Shown: in pieces, positions 18,610 through 26,817 of the stretch
Layout: each line of letters begins with the position of its first letter
Position numbering within the stretch: position 1 is the stretch's first letter
Translations under genes and position numbers: made by a program
Notes under the pieces: generated by a model
The model's database searches: none
The model's input: the letters and a program-made list of their open reading frames with translations, nothing else
What the model was told of the DNA's origin: nothing
Origin: Flavipsychrobacter sp.
Lineage (GTDB): Bacteria; Bacteroidota; Bacteroidia; Chitinophagales; Chitinophagaceae
Length of the DNA stretch: 45,002 nucleotides
Assembly (NCBI GenBank): GCA_025963465.1
Contig: JAOQAP010000013.1
Location: 1 to 45,002 of the forward strand
Reading direction: 5' to 3'

Positions 18610-18876
18610 TACTGTTTACACAAGTTAATTGAAGTGCAAAGGTACGTGGATTAGATGAAAGGTAGATAGGCCATACGTTAAAACAGATCGCTATATCTGA
18701 TAGCTTACCAAGCCCAAACCACCGTTAATACACTGCGATCTGCAATAATATGTTCGGGAAAACGCGAAAATCAGCAACAAAAACGGGCTTGAGAAAATGT
18801 TGAGGTAGCAATAAGATGTAGTAACCATACAATCAATCCGTTAGAACGAAATAAAAATCTATGATAGACCGCTAGC

Positions 18877-18893
18877 TGTAGTATGATACTACA
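18877..18893. promoter_or_regulatory. Palindromic operator candidate
   Basis: Two perfect 8-base arms, TGTAGTAT and ATACTACA, flank a central G. The site lies 26 bases upstream of the -33 element of the promoter that serves the phage-like block, where a dimeric repressor or activator could bind. No regulator gene is present in the window to match it. Confidence 0.45.
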
Positions 18894-18919
18894 CTTTTCG
18901 TGTTATCACAGATCGCTCT

Positions 18920-18951
18920 TTTGCCAGAGTGAAAAATACGTTTCACCTTTG
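18920..18951 (+). promoter_or_regulatory. Promoter of the phage-like operon
   Basis: TTTG at 18920-18923 and CACCTTTG at 18944-18951 are 20 bases apart, one mismatch from the TAnnTTTG consensus. Transcription would start near 18957, so a GTG at 18951 cannot be the start codon and the ATG at 18978 is used. Confidence 0.6.
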
Positions 18952-18977
18952 TGTCACAAAACAACGATATCCCTATC

Positions 18978-19970
18978 ATGACAGACAAATTCAAGAAAAT
19001 AGACAGGCAATATGTGCTATCCGACAGCTCAGTAAATGAATACGGATTCCGGCTGCTGACATCAGGTTATCAACTGGCCTCTTTCCAAAAGAACCCTATA
19101 GGCTACTACATGCACCGGCGTGAGGACGGCATAGCGCTGAAGTGGGAAGACCTGCGTGTAGATGATGATAAAGTAATAGGAACCCCGGTTATCAACCTAT
19201 CGAACGGAAGGGGCGAGCAAACCTGCGATGAAGCAGAGAACGGTTTCCTGAATGCGGCATCGGTAGGCCATATAGTAGTGCTGGAATACAGTACAGACCC
19301 GGAACTGATGCTACCGGGACAAACGGGGCCAACCATCACAAAGTGGTATAATAAAGAATGCAGCCTTGTAGACATACCCGGCAATTGCAACGCGCTGACA
19401 CGCTTATATGACGCACAGGAAAACGAGATAAACCTGGTAGACCTGAATATAACCTCGCCAGTTATAAAAGCGCTGCAGCAAAACACAATCCAACTACTAA
19501 GTGATACGCTACACCTTGAGGGCGAACATACCGAGCAAAAACTGGTAAATGCAGTACAAGACCTGATTGCGAAAGCAGGATGTGCTGAACAGGAAAATAA
19601 ACTATTGCGAAACGACAAACAAACACTGCAACAACAGATAGACGAACTGAACAGCGCAAGAACAAAATTTGAAATAACCGCACTGCTGGACAGAGCGCTT
19701 GAAGACAAGAAAGTGACAGCAGAGTTAAGTGGTAAGCTGGCCAATGACTATGCAACAAACCCAGAAGGGCTGAGATCATTACTTGCAGCAATGCCTGCAT
19801 ACCGCTCTATAGCTACCCATCTGAGAAGCAAACAGCAGGACAATACAGAAGCACAGTGGCAATGGGATGACTATGAAAAGAACGATCCAACAGGAAAAAA
19901 ACTGAAAGAATTGCGTGCGAATGATGCGATAAAGTATAAAGAATTGTTTGACAAGAAGTTTAACTCCTGA
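18978..19970 (+). CDS. Prohead protease with fused scaffold-like domain
   Basis: The ATG at 18978 gives 330 residues. Residues 1-145 carry the features of the HK97-type prohead serine protease family: NPIGYYMH with His46, NAASVGH with candidate nucleophile Ser95, and ECSLVDIPGN at 127-136. From about 200 on the protein is charged and helical with a coiled coil (QTLQQQIDELNSA), as expected of the scaffold that such proteases often carry and then digest. Its target should be the capsid protein encoded next. It opens the operon; portal and terminase genes that usually precede it are absent. Confidence 0.75.
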   Translation: MTDKFKKIDRQYVLSDSSVNEYGFRLLTSGYQLASFQKNPIGYYMHRREDGIALKWEDLRVDDDKVIGTPVINLSNGRGEQTCDEAENGFLNAASVGHIVVLEYSTDPELMLPGQTGPTITKWYNKECSLVDIPGNCNALTRLYDAQENEINLVDLNITSPVIKALQQNTIQLLSDTLHLEGEHTEQKLVNAVQDLIAKAGCAEQENKLLRNDKQTLQQQIDELNSARTKFEITALLDRALEDKKVTAELSGKLANDYATNPEGLRSLLAAMPAYRSIATHLRSKQQDNTEAQWQWDDYEKNDPTGKKLKELRANDAIKYKELFDKKFNS

Positions 19971-20003
19971 CCCTAAAGGGCAACCATCTATTAAGCCGAT
20001 GGA

Positions 20004-20075
20004 TCACTCTCCACTAATGTAATTCTCATCTGATTTATAATATCCGCCGGGGCCGGGCAGCGGTTTTGGCTTCAT
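20004..20075 (-). other. Short antisense open frame in the protease-capsid gap
   Basis: The 272 bases between protease and capsid genes hold no plus-strand gene with a good start. On the minus strand a frame open from 20126 to a TGA at 20004 contains an ATG at 20075 and would encode 23 residues (MKPKPLPGPGGYYKSDENYI then SGE). The local sequence is richer in G and C than its surroundings. It could be a micro-gene, a decayed fragment, a structured leader of the capsid gene, or chance. Confidence 0.2.
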
Positions 20076-20242
20076 GAGGTAGGTTTTCCCCTGCCTGTGC
20101 CCACGGCATTTTTTCTCTTTGCATCCCTAACTAATCAAGCTAATACCAAAGATCTGAAGAACGCGCTATAGCTATGCGTGCTATTAAGCAGACCTATCTG
20201 TTTACTCCAATCAAGTTATCAATCACCAATCAATAATCAACT

Positions 20243-21154
20243 ATGGCAATTCAAAAAGAGATCTGGCAAGACCACATCGAAGGCAACCTGTTTAAGAACA
20301 ATGAATTCCTGCTGGCGTCAACAGATGCAGGACAGTATGTGCTGCAAGGCAAGGTAGTGCATATACCACAGGCCGGAGCACTGGCAACAATAGTGAAAAA
20401 CCGCAGCAGCATACCAGCGACCGTTGTACAGCGTGGCGACACTGATGTAACCTATACTCTTGACGAGTACACTACCGACCCGATACTGATACCTAATGCA
20501 GAAACCTTTGAGCTAAGCTACAACAAAAGGGAAAGCGTGCTGGGCGAGTACGAATCCTCCCTGAGGCAAACGGTAGCTGACAACCTGCTTATAGATTGGT
20601 GCCCTACAGGATCGACAGGAACTGTAATACGCACAACAGGAGCTAACACAGCGACACACCTGGCGGGCACAACCGGCACACGCAAGAAATTTACAGTAAA
20701 TGACCTGAAGAATGCGCAGCTGCAACTGAACAAACAGAACATACCAATGGAAGGCCGCTATGCACTGATCAGTGCTGATATGTTTCAGCAGCTGACAGAT
20801 GATATGTCTGCAACGCAGTATCGTGACTTTAGTGCAGCATATGATGTAAAAGATGGTATACTGGGCCGTTTATTTGGTTTCAACATTATGATGCGTGGCG
20901 GTGTAGCTACATACACAAATGATGCAGCACCTGTAGTAAATCCTTACGGCGCCTCTGCAGCTGTTACGGATAATGATGGCGTACTCTGCTGGCAGGTAGG
21001 CGCTGTAGAGCGCGCACTGGGACAGATCACATTCTTTGAACGTATCGGCGATCCGACTTTTTACGGAGATGTATACAGCGTGAGCGTACGCATGGGTGCA
21101 CGTATGCGCCGCAGTGATGCAAAAGGAATAATAGCAATAGTTCAGGCTGCATAA
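20243..21154 (+). CDS. Major capsid protein, HK97-type
   Basis: The 303-residue protein resembles capsid subunits of Bacteroidota Mu-like and related tailed phages: an N-arm (IWQDHIEGNLFKNNEFL), a strand GKVVHIPQAGALATI, then YTLDEYTTDPILIPNAE and a spine helix region, and a late AVERALGQITFFERIG segment. Such subunits form icosahedral shells. The length is normal and nothing suggests truncation. The scaffold-protease gene is upstream. Without a portal gene it is unclear whether the shell can be filled with DNA. Confidence 0.75.
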   Translation: MAIQKEIWQDHIEGNLFKNNEFLLASTDAGQYVLQGKVVHIPQAGALATIVKNRSSIPATVVQRGDTDVTYTLDEYTTDPILIPNAETFELSYNKRESVLGEYESSLRQTVADNLLIDWCPTGSTGTVIRTTGANTATHLAGTTGTRKKFTVNDLKNAQLQLNKQNIPMEGRYALISADMFQQLTDDMSATQYRDFSAAYDVKDGILGRLFGFNIMMRGGVATYTNDAAPVVNPYGASAAVTDNDGVLCWQVGAVERALGQITFFERIGDPTFYGDVYSVSVRMGARMRRSDAKGIIAIVQAA

Positions 21155-21205
21155 CCACGGCAGGAAAGACGGCAGCTATGTAACTCTATAAGACAACCAA
21201 GAGCT

Positions 21206-21472
21206 ATGCTTTCAGAAATTAAAATATGGATACTTATTGCGGTGGCCGGTGTAATGGCTACGATGCTGGGCTTTATAATAAATGTAGTCACCGGCCAGAT
21301 CATAAAACGACTGGATGAGATAGCGCTGGAACTAAAGCAACTAACGCAGGCGACCACTATACAGGGCCAGCAGATAAAAGGACTGCAGGAGCAGGATGCC
21401 ATGATACACCGCCGCCTCAATGAGCATTCAGAACGCATACACTCCCTGGAGTTAAAAACGGTCAAAGAATAA
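21206..21472 (+). CDS. Small membrane-anchored coiled-coil protein
   Basis: The 88-residue protein has one membrane helix at about 5-28 (IWILIAVAGVMATMLGFII) followed by a helix with heptad-like spacing (IKRLDEIALELKQLTQ ... LNEHSERIHSLEL). This layout recalls XhlA-type hemolysin/holin-associated proteins, but no specific family is certain. It is the only evident single-pass membrane protein made in sense direction by the block and lies between capsid and sheath genes. It could help release particles or tether them to the inner membrane. Confidence 0.6.
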   Translation: MLSEIKIWILIAVAGVMATMLGFIINVVTGQIIKRLDEIALELKQLTQATTIQGQQIKGLQEQDAMIHRRLNEHSERIHSLELKTVKE

Positions 21473-21554
21473 TGATGATCCTCAATAACCATATTGATGA
21501 AAAACGCTTAAAGGTCCAGCCCCTATTTCCTATCAGCAAATCAAATCACCATTT

Positions 21555-21779
21555 ATGAAACATGCTAACAACTATTTCGAAAACAACACAGTAGACCGAC
21601 TCTACTTTACCAGCGACAATCTTGCATTTTTTGATGAGCAGAATGCAAAAAATCATGCGAAGAAACTGGATGACCCGACAATAACATCGATAACCCGGGA
21701 AGAAGCCGACCAGGCCGTAAATGACCTTGTAAACGGACAATGGGACGATGATCTCTTTGACGATATCGATACACAGTAA
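21555..21779 (+). CDS. Small acidic phage protein
   Basis: The 74-residue product begins with a polar stretch and contains LYFTSDNLAFFDEQNAKNHA, a pattern I associate with short proteins beside capsid or sheath genes in Mu-like phages of this phylum, followed by TITSITREEADQAV and a very acidic end. Its role is not known; a head or neck accessory function is possible. It lies 28 bases before the sheath gene. Confidence 0.6.
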   Translation: MKHANNYFENNTVDRLYFTSDNLAFFDEQNAKNHAKKLDDPTITSITREEADQAVNDLVNGQWDDDLFDDIDTQ

Positions 21780-21807
21780 TATACAATCACTTCTAAACAA
21801 CTAAATA

Positions 21808-22995
21808 ATGGGTAGTGTAAACATTACACTGGCTAATGGCCAGCTGGGAGGAACCCTCCAGACAAATGACGGAATAACCGGGATAGTACTAACCGGCATA
21901 TCGGAAAGCGGCGGGTATACTGCCGGAACACCAATACTTGTAAACAGCCTTGCCGATGTAACAACTGCGGGTATTACGGAAGCAGATAATCCATTTGCCA
22001 TAAAGCAGCTGAAAGAGTTCTACAACCAGGCGGGAACAGGAGCCTCATTGTACATGATGCTGGTGCCAGACACTATGACTGTGGCACAGATGGCAGACAA
22101 TACGAACGCCAATGGCGCTAAAAAGCTCCTGGATTTTGCTGCCGGCAAAATAAAAGTATTGGGCTTGCTAAGCGATGACGTAGCAATAACTGCCGCAGGC
22201 GGTACAGTAACTGTTACTCACGGACTAAACGGCGACGTGTATACATCGGCAAGTAATATGGCTGTAATGAGTGCTGCCTATTTCGCTGCAGAGAAACCAT
22301 TCAGGGCTGTTATAGGAGGCTCTTCTTATAGCGGAACACCATCTGCGCTAACAGATGAGGCCACAGGCACAACAAATAACAGGACAGCCGTACTAATCGG
22401 AGATACTGTAACAGGAGCAAGCGCATGCATAGGCCTGCTGCTGGGTGTAATATCAGCTATTCCGGTTCAAAGGAAAATAAGCAGAGTAAGAAGTGGTGCA
22501 CTTACCAATACGGCTGCATTCACGGGCACATCAACTGTTGAAGCCGTAGGGGCAGGAGCACTAGCAACAATAGCAGGTAAAGGATTCATCACATTTACTA
22601 CTTACCCTAATGTAAGTGGCTATTTCTTTAGCGGAGATCCGATGTTAACTGCAACAACAGACGACTATTGCATGCTGGCAAGAGGAAGGGTGATAGACAA
22701 GGTACACATACTGGCCTATACAACATTTGTGCAGGAGGTGGATGATGAAGTACCCGTAAATACGGATGGCACCCTTGATGCAGGATTCTGCAAATGGCTG
22801 AGCCAGCAAATAGTAAACCAGGTAAACAATACCATGACTGCCAATAAAGAGATAAGTGCTGTTAGCTGCTTTATTGATCCGGCACAGAATATACTCAGCA
22901 CCAATAGACTGAATGTTGTGTTAAAGGTACTGCCTGTAGGCTACGCCACAGAAATACAGATCGACTTAGGGTTTACAAATCCGGCAAATCAGTAA
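21808..22995 (+). CDS. Contractile tail sheath protein (DUF2586-like)
   Basis: The 395-residue protein has the look of the DUF2586 sheath family of Bacteroidota phages: an N-terminal strand (GSVNITLANGQLGG), TDNGIT-like repeat turns, a domain with GTPILVNSLADV, and the conserved C-terminal part with GYFFSGDPMLT, CMLARGRVIDKVHILAYTTF and a final strand region that interlocks neighbouring subunits. Sheath contraction drives the tube through the target envelope. It is followed by the tube gene as in contractile phages. Confidence 0.8.
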   Translation: MGSVNITLANGQLGGTLQTNDGITGIVLTGISESGGYTAGTPILVNSLADVTTAGITEADNPFAIKQLKEFYNQAGTGASLYMMLVPDTMTVAQMADNTNANGAKKLLDFAAGKIKVLGLLSDDVAITAAGGTVTVTHGLNGDVYTSASNMAVMSAAYFAAEKPFRAVIGGSSYSGTPSALTDEATGTTNNRTAVLIGDTVTGASACIGLLLGVISAIPVQRKISRVRSGALTNTAAFTGTSTVEAVGAGALATIAGKGFITFTTYPNVSGYFFSGDPMLTATTDDYCMLARGRVIDKVHILAYTTFVQEVDDEVPVNTDGTLDAGFCKWLSQQIVNQVNNTMTANKEISAVSCFIDPAQNILSTNRLNVVLKVLPVGYATEIQIDLGFTNPANQ

Positions 22996-23044
22996 TGATC
23001 AACCATATATCTCCAAACAATAATCACAATTAAAAATATTATTT

Positions 23045-23476
23045 ATGCCATCAATAAATTTTTTTGATAGTAAAGATTGCGAATGGGCAGACATGACCGT
23101 AATGTTTGCCGGCGCCCCACTAACAAAGATCAGGGGAGTAAAATACAAAGCAGCAAAAGACAAACAGTTGCTACATGCTGCCGGTGATGAGCCTATAAGT
23201 ATACAAAGCGGCAACCGTACATACGAAGGACAAATAAAAGTGCTAAAAGGCGCAATAGATGATATGAATCGTGCAGCACTTGTAGCAGGAGGAGATGATA
23301 TACTGGATATCCAGTTTGATATTGTCATTACCTATAAGCCTAAAGGGACACGCCCATTGCAAACAGATACCCTGGTAGGAGTAGAAGTAAAAGACTTTGA
23401 AAAAGGATGGGAACAGGGTGCTAAGAATATGGACGTAACGCTACCGATAATATTTCTGAAGTTATTGTCTGAGTAG
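23045..23476 (+). CDS. Tail tube protein
   Basis: This 143-residue protein lies directly after the sheath gene, the usual place for the tube subunit. It has a tube-like beta pattern: SINFFDSKDCEWADMTVMF, GAPLTKIRGVKY, a loop, then QSGNRTYEGQIKVLKGAIDDMN and a final TLVGVEVKDFEKGWEQGAK with a closing strand. Its hexameric rings would stack inside the sheath. Confidence 0.75.
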   Translation: MPSINFFDSKDCEWADMTVMFAGAPLTKIRGVKYKAAKDKQLLHAAGDEPISIQSGNRTYEGQIKVLKGAIDDMNRAALVAGGDDILDIQFDIVITYKPKGTRPLQTDTLVGVEVKDFEKGWEQGAKNMDVTLPIIFLKLLSE

Positions 23477-23530
23477 TACTCCGAAATTTAGCAGTAAAAA
23501 AATATCTATCTAACAATATAAATACCTGAA

Positions 23531-23851
23531 ATGTCAAAGACCAACGAATATATAGGCCTGGCCACCGAAGCGCAAATAGGTGAATGGAAAGCAAAATACA
23601 AATATGGTATATACGCTATAGAAGTAGACGGCCACATAGCATACTTTAAAAACCCTGGCAGGAACGAGCTAAACTGCGCAATGAGCAAAGCTGACAGAGA
23701 TAAAGCACTAGACATTTTTGAGGAGCTGGCCAACGTCACTTTTATAGGTGGCAGCGAGGAAATACTAAAAGATGATCAGATGTTCATCGGCGTAAGCCAG
23801 GAGCTAAAAGTGAAACTGGACGGCAAAAAGGCAACCCTGGTAAACTTATAA
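23531..23851 (+). CDS. Tail assembly chaperone, G-like short form
   Basis: The 106-residue product lies between the tube and tape measure genes, the place of lambda gpG or Mu gp41. It is a small acidic alpha/beta protein (AYFKNPGRNELNCAMSKADRD, DIFEELANVTFIGGSEEIL) as typical for phage chaperones that coat the tape measure protein. Near its end lies a C AAA AAG stretch (23824-23830), and the -1 frame beyond it stays open for 57 codons, so a longer GT-type form is probable. Confidence 0.75.
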   Translation: MSKTNEYIGLATEAQIGEWKAKYKYGIYAIEVDGHIAYFKNPGRNELNCAMSKADRDKALDIFEELANVTFIGGSEEILKDDQMFIGVSQELKVKLDGKKATLVNL

Positions 23852-24003
23852 CGGAGTCCTGCGGGGGACCGGCGCAGGATTCCATAGGTTACCTGGAAAC
23901 ATTACTTGAATACTACTTACCGGGCCTTGACCATCATTCACTCAGCGATGAAGCTTTTGCTCAGAAGATAGCGCACTTGCAGTATATAAGAAAGCAGGAA
24001 TAA
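23824..24003 (+). CDS. -1 frameshift extension of the tail chaperone
   Basis: In the -1 frame the sequence from 23830 reads through the G-form stop codon at 23849 and runs to a TAA at 24001. It encodes a protein-like stretch (DSIGYLETLLEYYLPGLDHH, then SLSDEAFAQKIAHLQYIRKQ and a final E). That frame has no ATG, GTG or TTG that could start the extension itself. Slippage at C AAA AAG would fuse about 100 residues of the G form to 57 more. Comparable frameshifts are conserved in tail chaperones of lambda, Mu and many other phages. Confidence 0.65.
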   Translation, partial: QKGNPGKLITESCGGPAQDSIGYLETLLEYYLPGLDHHSLSDEAFAQKIAHLQYIRKQE

Positions 24004-24029
24004 TTGTATCAAAGCGTTGCAAGCACTAC

Positions 24030-24557
24030 TTAGCGATTTAGTTCTATTTCCTGATCACGGGATGATCTGCGATTAACCTTAACATTTCCGTCAGGAAGGA
24101 TATTCTCTGCTTCTATTACTATAAAGTCAAAAATCTTGTCTTTGTATCCAGAATTAAACCCGATCATGAGCATAGCCGGTTCTTTGCCTGTTGCCTTCAA
24201 ATCAAAAGGTATTATTACGTTCTCATGATATACAGCATAGTCTGAATTCTTTGCAAACAGCGTATCATATGTCTTGTACCAATTCTCAATTGATGTCAAC
24301 TTATACTTGCCAACATATTTGCGTGTAGTCTCATAATTAGCGTCAATAAGAAGTTTCAAATCATCCTTTGGCGCATCCGGATTATATCCTTCAACAAGAG
24401 TTAACACATAAAAGCGCTCATCTTTCATTATATGCTCTACAAACTCCTGAGCCATTGCAATTTTCGGATCCAGAAGACTTTCATCAATGTGTTTTGATGA
24501 GTGGTCACATCCAGATAGCAACAAGAGAAATGAGAGAAAAAATAATCGTGTTTCCAT
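24030..24557 (-). CDS. Antisense lipoprotein inside the tail operon
   Basis: I place the start at 24557, where a lipoprotein signal begins (METRLFFLSFLLLLSGC, lipid on Cys17); an ATG at 24587 precedes it. The 175-residue protein has a mature domain with alternating helices and strands (IAMAQEFVEHIMKDERFYVL, YAVYHENVIIPFDL, AMLMIGFNSGYKDKIFDFIV). I do not recognise its family. Its opposite orientation between chaperone and tape measure genes fits a moron gene. A TATTTTTG element lies 5 bases upstream of the ATG. Lipoproteins of this kind sometimes block superinfection, but that is inference here. Confidence 0.65.
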   Translation of the reverse strand: METRLFFLSFLLLLSGCDHSSKHIDESLLDPKIAMAQEFVEHIMKDERFYVLTLVEGYNPDAPKDDLKLLIDANYETTRKYVGKYKLTSIENWYKTYDTLFAKNSDYAVYHENVIIPFDLKATGKEPAMLMIGFNSGYKDKIFDFIVIEAENILPDGNVKVNRRSSRDQEIELNR

Positions 24558-24623
24558 GGTACAAAAATAAAAATATAAGTGTTTCATGAAAAAACAAAAT
24601 GCATCAGACTAAAATAAAAACTC

Positions 24624-26150
24624 ATGGTACAGATAATGGATATTAATTGGTTTCTTCCTCTACGTGCAAATTTAGAATTGCTGAACAATGCGATATACAG
24701 TATAACAGACCGGGTACAACAGCTCGACACTTCCCTGGCAAGCCTTAACAAAAGCCTCAACACATTAACTAATAATAAACTGAATCTAACTGCAATATCC
24801 GGGAAATACGCTAATGTCATCACGTCCCATGAAGACACAACTGAGACTGAACCCATACGCGCCGATAAAAATCATGGCAATAAAAAAAAGTATACAGAGG
24901 TTGCTATATCTCTTGGAGAGCTAGCGGAAAGTAACCTGAATTTAGTAAACGCATTCAGAAAATTATCTCCAGCGATGGAGGAGGTCAAAGGAGATGTTGA
25001 ATTTCTGAACGGAGGTTTGAAAGCTGTGAGCGGAATGGAAGCATTTTCGACCGCAGGAGGTTTAATAGAAAGCCTTATTGGGGCCGGCGCGATCATTGCA
25101 GGGGCAGAAGCCATAATATCTGCTGCAACGGTAATGAACCCAATAGTCTTAGGTACAGGAGCGGTGATTTTGGGAGGCGTAGCAGCAGCAGAACATGGCA
25201 AATATTTCAGTAAAAAACCTGATGTTTTAAAAAATAATTTTTCAGACGAAGCACAGCAGAAAGGAAACCAATATTCTCTAAAGGCGAAAAGTAATGATAT
25301 CCTGGCAAGCCAATATGTAGAACTGAAAAACAGGCCTAAAGAAAAGTCGGTCAGCCAGGTGACCAAAGAAGTCGAAATTCTCAAAAAAAGTTTTTTACGA
25401 CAAGGAGGCACGATATCGTTCGACCATCAAAAAACTGCAGGTAACGATCCAATATACCTCCAGGCATTAGTTGAAGCGTTAAACTATAATGACAGTTCAA
25501 AAAGGAGACCAATAACAAATGTGGAATTTGAAAAGCCCGAGGACTTACTCACATTCAGAAATCAATTTGACAAATTCAGTCATTTCCCATTGAATCTGAT
25601 CCCGTACGTAAATGACACACTACGGCTTAGTAATGAAAACAATATGAGAGGCGCGGATGCCTGGTCAAATAGTACTTCACTCGTTCCTGTAGACAAAGAA
25701 AAAGCGCGAAAGCAACCTTCATCAACGGGCAGTATTCTAAAGCCGATTCATGATATAGCCTTAACCGCTATTATCCAATCATACTTAAGTAACGGCCTTC
25801 CGTATGTTCAAAAAGAATATCAAAACTATGTAAGTCAGTTCCCAGCAACCAAGAATCAGGCTAATATAGTCTGGAAAGAATTCCAGGGAATAAAAGGCCT
25901 GATAGACAATGAACAAATTGATATAACAACCTGGCAGAATGCGGCATCTAACAATCAGATCGGAAGAAACCACAGAAGTACATTGGCCGCCACGGAGCCC
26001 ACACGTCCTGGAGTTACCATTAACTTAAATAGGCCGATGATAGGAAACTTCACGATCAACACTCGAGACATGAAAGAAGGCATGACCGACTTTAAGCACA
26101 AAGTTGAAGAAGTATTGCTGGAAATTCTAAACAGCGCAAACGTAATATAA
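24624..26150 (+). CDS. Tail tape measure protein
   Basis: The 508-residue protein follows the chaperone, the standard tape measure position. It has an N-terminal helical coiled coil (LNKSLNTLTNNKLNLTAI), hydrophobic glycine/alanine-rich segments at about 145-195 (LIGAGAIIAGAEAIISAATV), a long helical and polar middle and a C-terminal VEEVLLEILNSANVI. A length of 508 residues at about 1.5 angstrom per residue implies a tail of roughly 75 nm. It has no phage lysozyme or peptidase domain that I can see. Confidence 0.7.
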   Translation: MVQIMDINWFLPLRANLELLNNAIYSITDRVQQLDTSLASLNKSLNTLTNNKLNLTAISGKYANVITSHEDTTETEPIRADKNHGNKKKYTEVAISLGELAESNLNLVNAFRKLSPAMEEVKGDVEFLNGGLKAVSGMEAFSTAGGLIESLIGAGAIIAGAEAIISAATVMNPIVLGTGAVILGGVAAAEHGKYFSKKPDVLKNNFSDEAQQKGNQYSLKAKSNDILASQYVELKNRPKEKSVSQVTKEVEILKKSFLRQGGTISFDHQKTAGNDPIYLQALVEALNYNDSSKRRPITNVEFEKPEDLLTFRNQFDKFSHFPLNLIPYVNDTLRLSNENNMRGADAWSNSTSLVPVDKEKARKQPSSTGSILKPIHDIALTAIIQSYLSNGLPYVQKEYQNYVSQFPATKNQANIVWKEFQGIKGLIDNEQIDITTWQNAASNNQIGRNHRSTLAATEPTRPGVTINLNRPMIGNFTINTRDMKEGMTDFKHKVEEVLLEILNSANVI

Positions 26151-26154
26151 CAAC

Positions 26155-26817
26155 ATGGCAGAGATATCATTTAGCCTCGCAAATTTATTTGAGCAGACGT
26201 TCGGCTATAAAACAAAAGCGTTCGACCCCGAATTCACGCATGTAACAAATGTCAATCCCCCGAGCAGAAATGAGCAGGGCACACACGGATCATCATACTA
26301 TGCGAAAGACAAAACAGGTACAGAATATTTTATGCCTGTTACACTTACTTATACAGATATTAGCCTCTTACCTGCTTCAGCCCAGAACAAACCTGCCTCC
26401 GGGGGTAATCAAACAAGCGCAACTTTGAGAAAATGGAATTTGCCCTACCCTGTGATTTCAATTTCAAGCAGGAAAACCATTATTGAGACACCATTAACTG
26501 AAAGAAGAGGCACAGTAAAAGAGTTGATAAACATAAAAGACTATGAGATCACTATCAAAGGCTTCATTATTGGCAATAAGGACGAATTTCCCGAAGCCGA
26601 TATAACTATACTCAGAACGATATTTGAACAAAACATTCCATTATCGATACAATGCCCACTGACAGATATTTTCCTTTTAAGACCTAGCAGAAGCGGCAGC
26701 GATCACATAGTAATTACCGAATTAAAGTTACCAACTATATCAGGCGTGAAAAATATAAGACCATACGAATTGCACCTGGTGAGCGACGAACCTTTTAACC
26801 TTATATCCATATCATAA
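26155..26817 (+). CDS. Baseplate-associated protein (DUF6046-like)
   Basis: The 220-residue protein lies between tape measure and hub genes, where Mu gp43 or P2 gpU-type proteins lie. It recalls DUF6046 of Bacteroidota phages, with PVTLTYTDISLLPASAQN-type segments, ISISSRKTIIETPLTERRGT and YEITIKGFIIG. It probably caps the tail end or links the tape measure to the hub. Its TAA shares a base with the ATG of the hub gene, indicating translational coupling. Confidence 0.55.
   Translation: MAEISFSLANLFEQTFGYKTKAFDPEFTHVTNVNPPSRNEQGTHGSSYYAKDKTGTEYFMPVTLTYTDISLLPASAQNKPASGGNQTSATLRKWNLPYPVISISSRKTIIETPLTERRGTVKELINIKDYEITIKGFIIGNKDEFPEADITILRTIFEQNIPLSIQCPLTDIFLLRPSRSGSDHIVITELKLPTISGVKNIRPYELHLVSDEPFNLISIS

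Larger units (their letters stand above)
18610..18977. other. Non-coding junction between clpX and the phage block
   Basis: These 368 bases hold no credible gene. The right third carries a perfect palindrome (18877-18893) and a promoter (18920-18951) that probably drive the phage-like operon; the left end must hold the clpX promoter. A 10-base direct repeat, ACAGATCGCT, occurs at 18683-18692 and 18908-18917. No attachment-site repeat shared with the right end of the block was seen. Confidence 0.6.

Noticed and set aside
18951-18977. GTG start adding nine residues to the prohead protease
   Set aside because: The GTG begins on the last base of the predicted -7 promoter element (18944-18951), upstream of the expected transcript start, and the added residues bring no family feature.
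19106-19800. Long minus-strand frames within the protease gene
   Set aside because: They are Ser-rich and Leu-rich shadows of the coding strand; the plus-strand protein carries clear family motifs.
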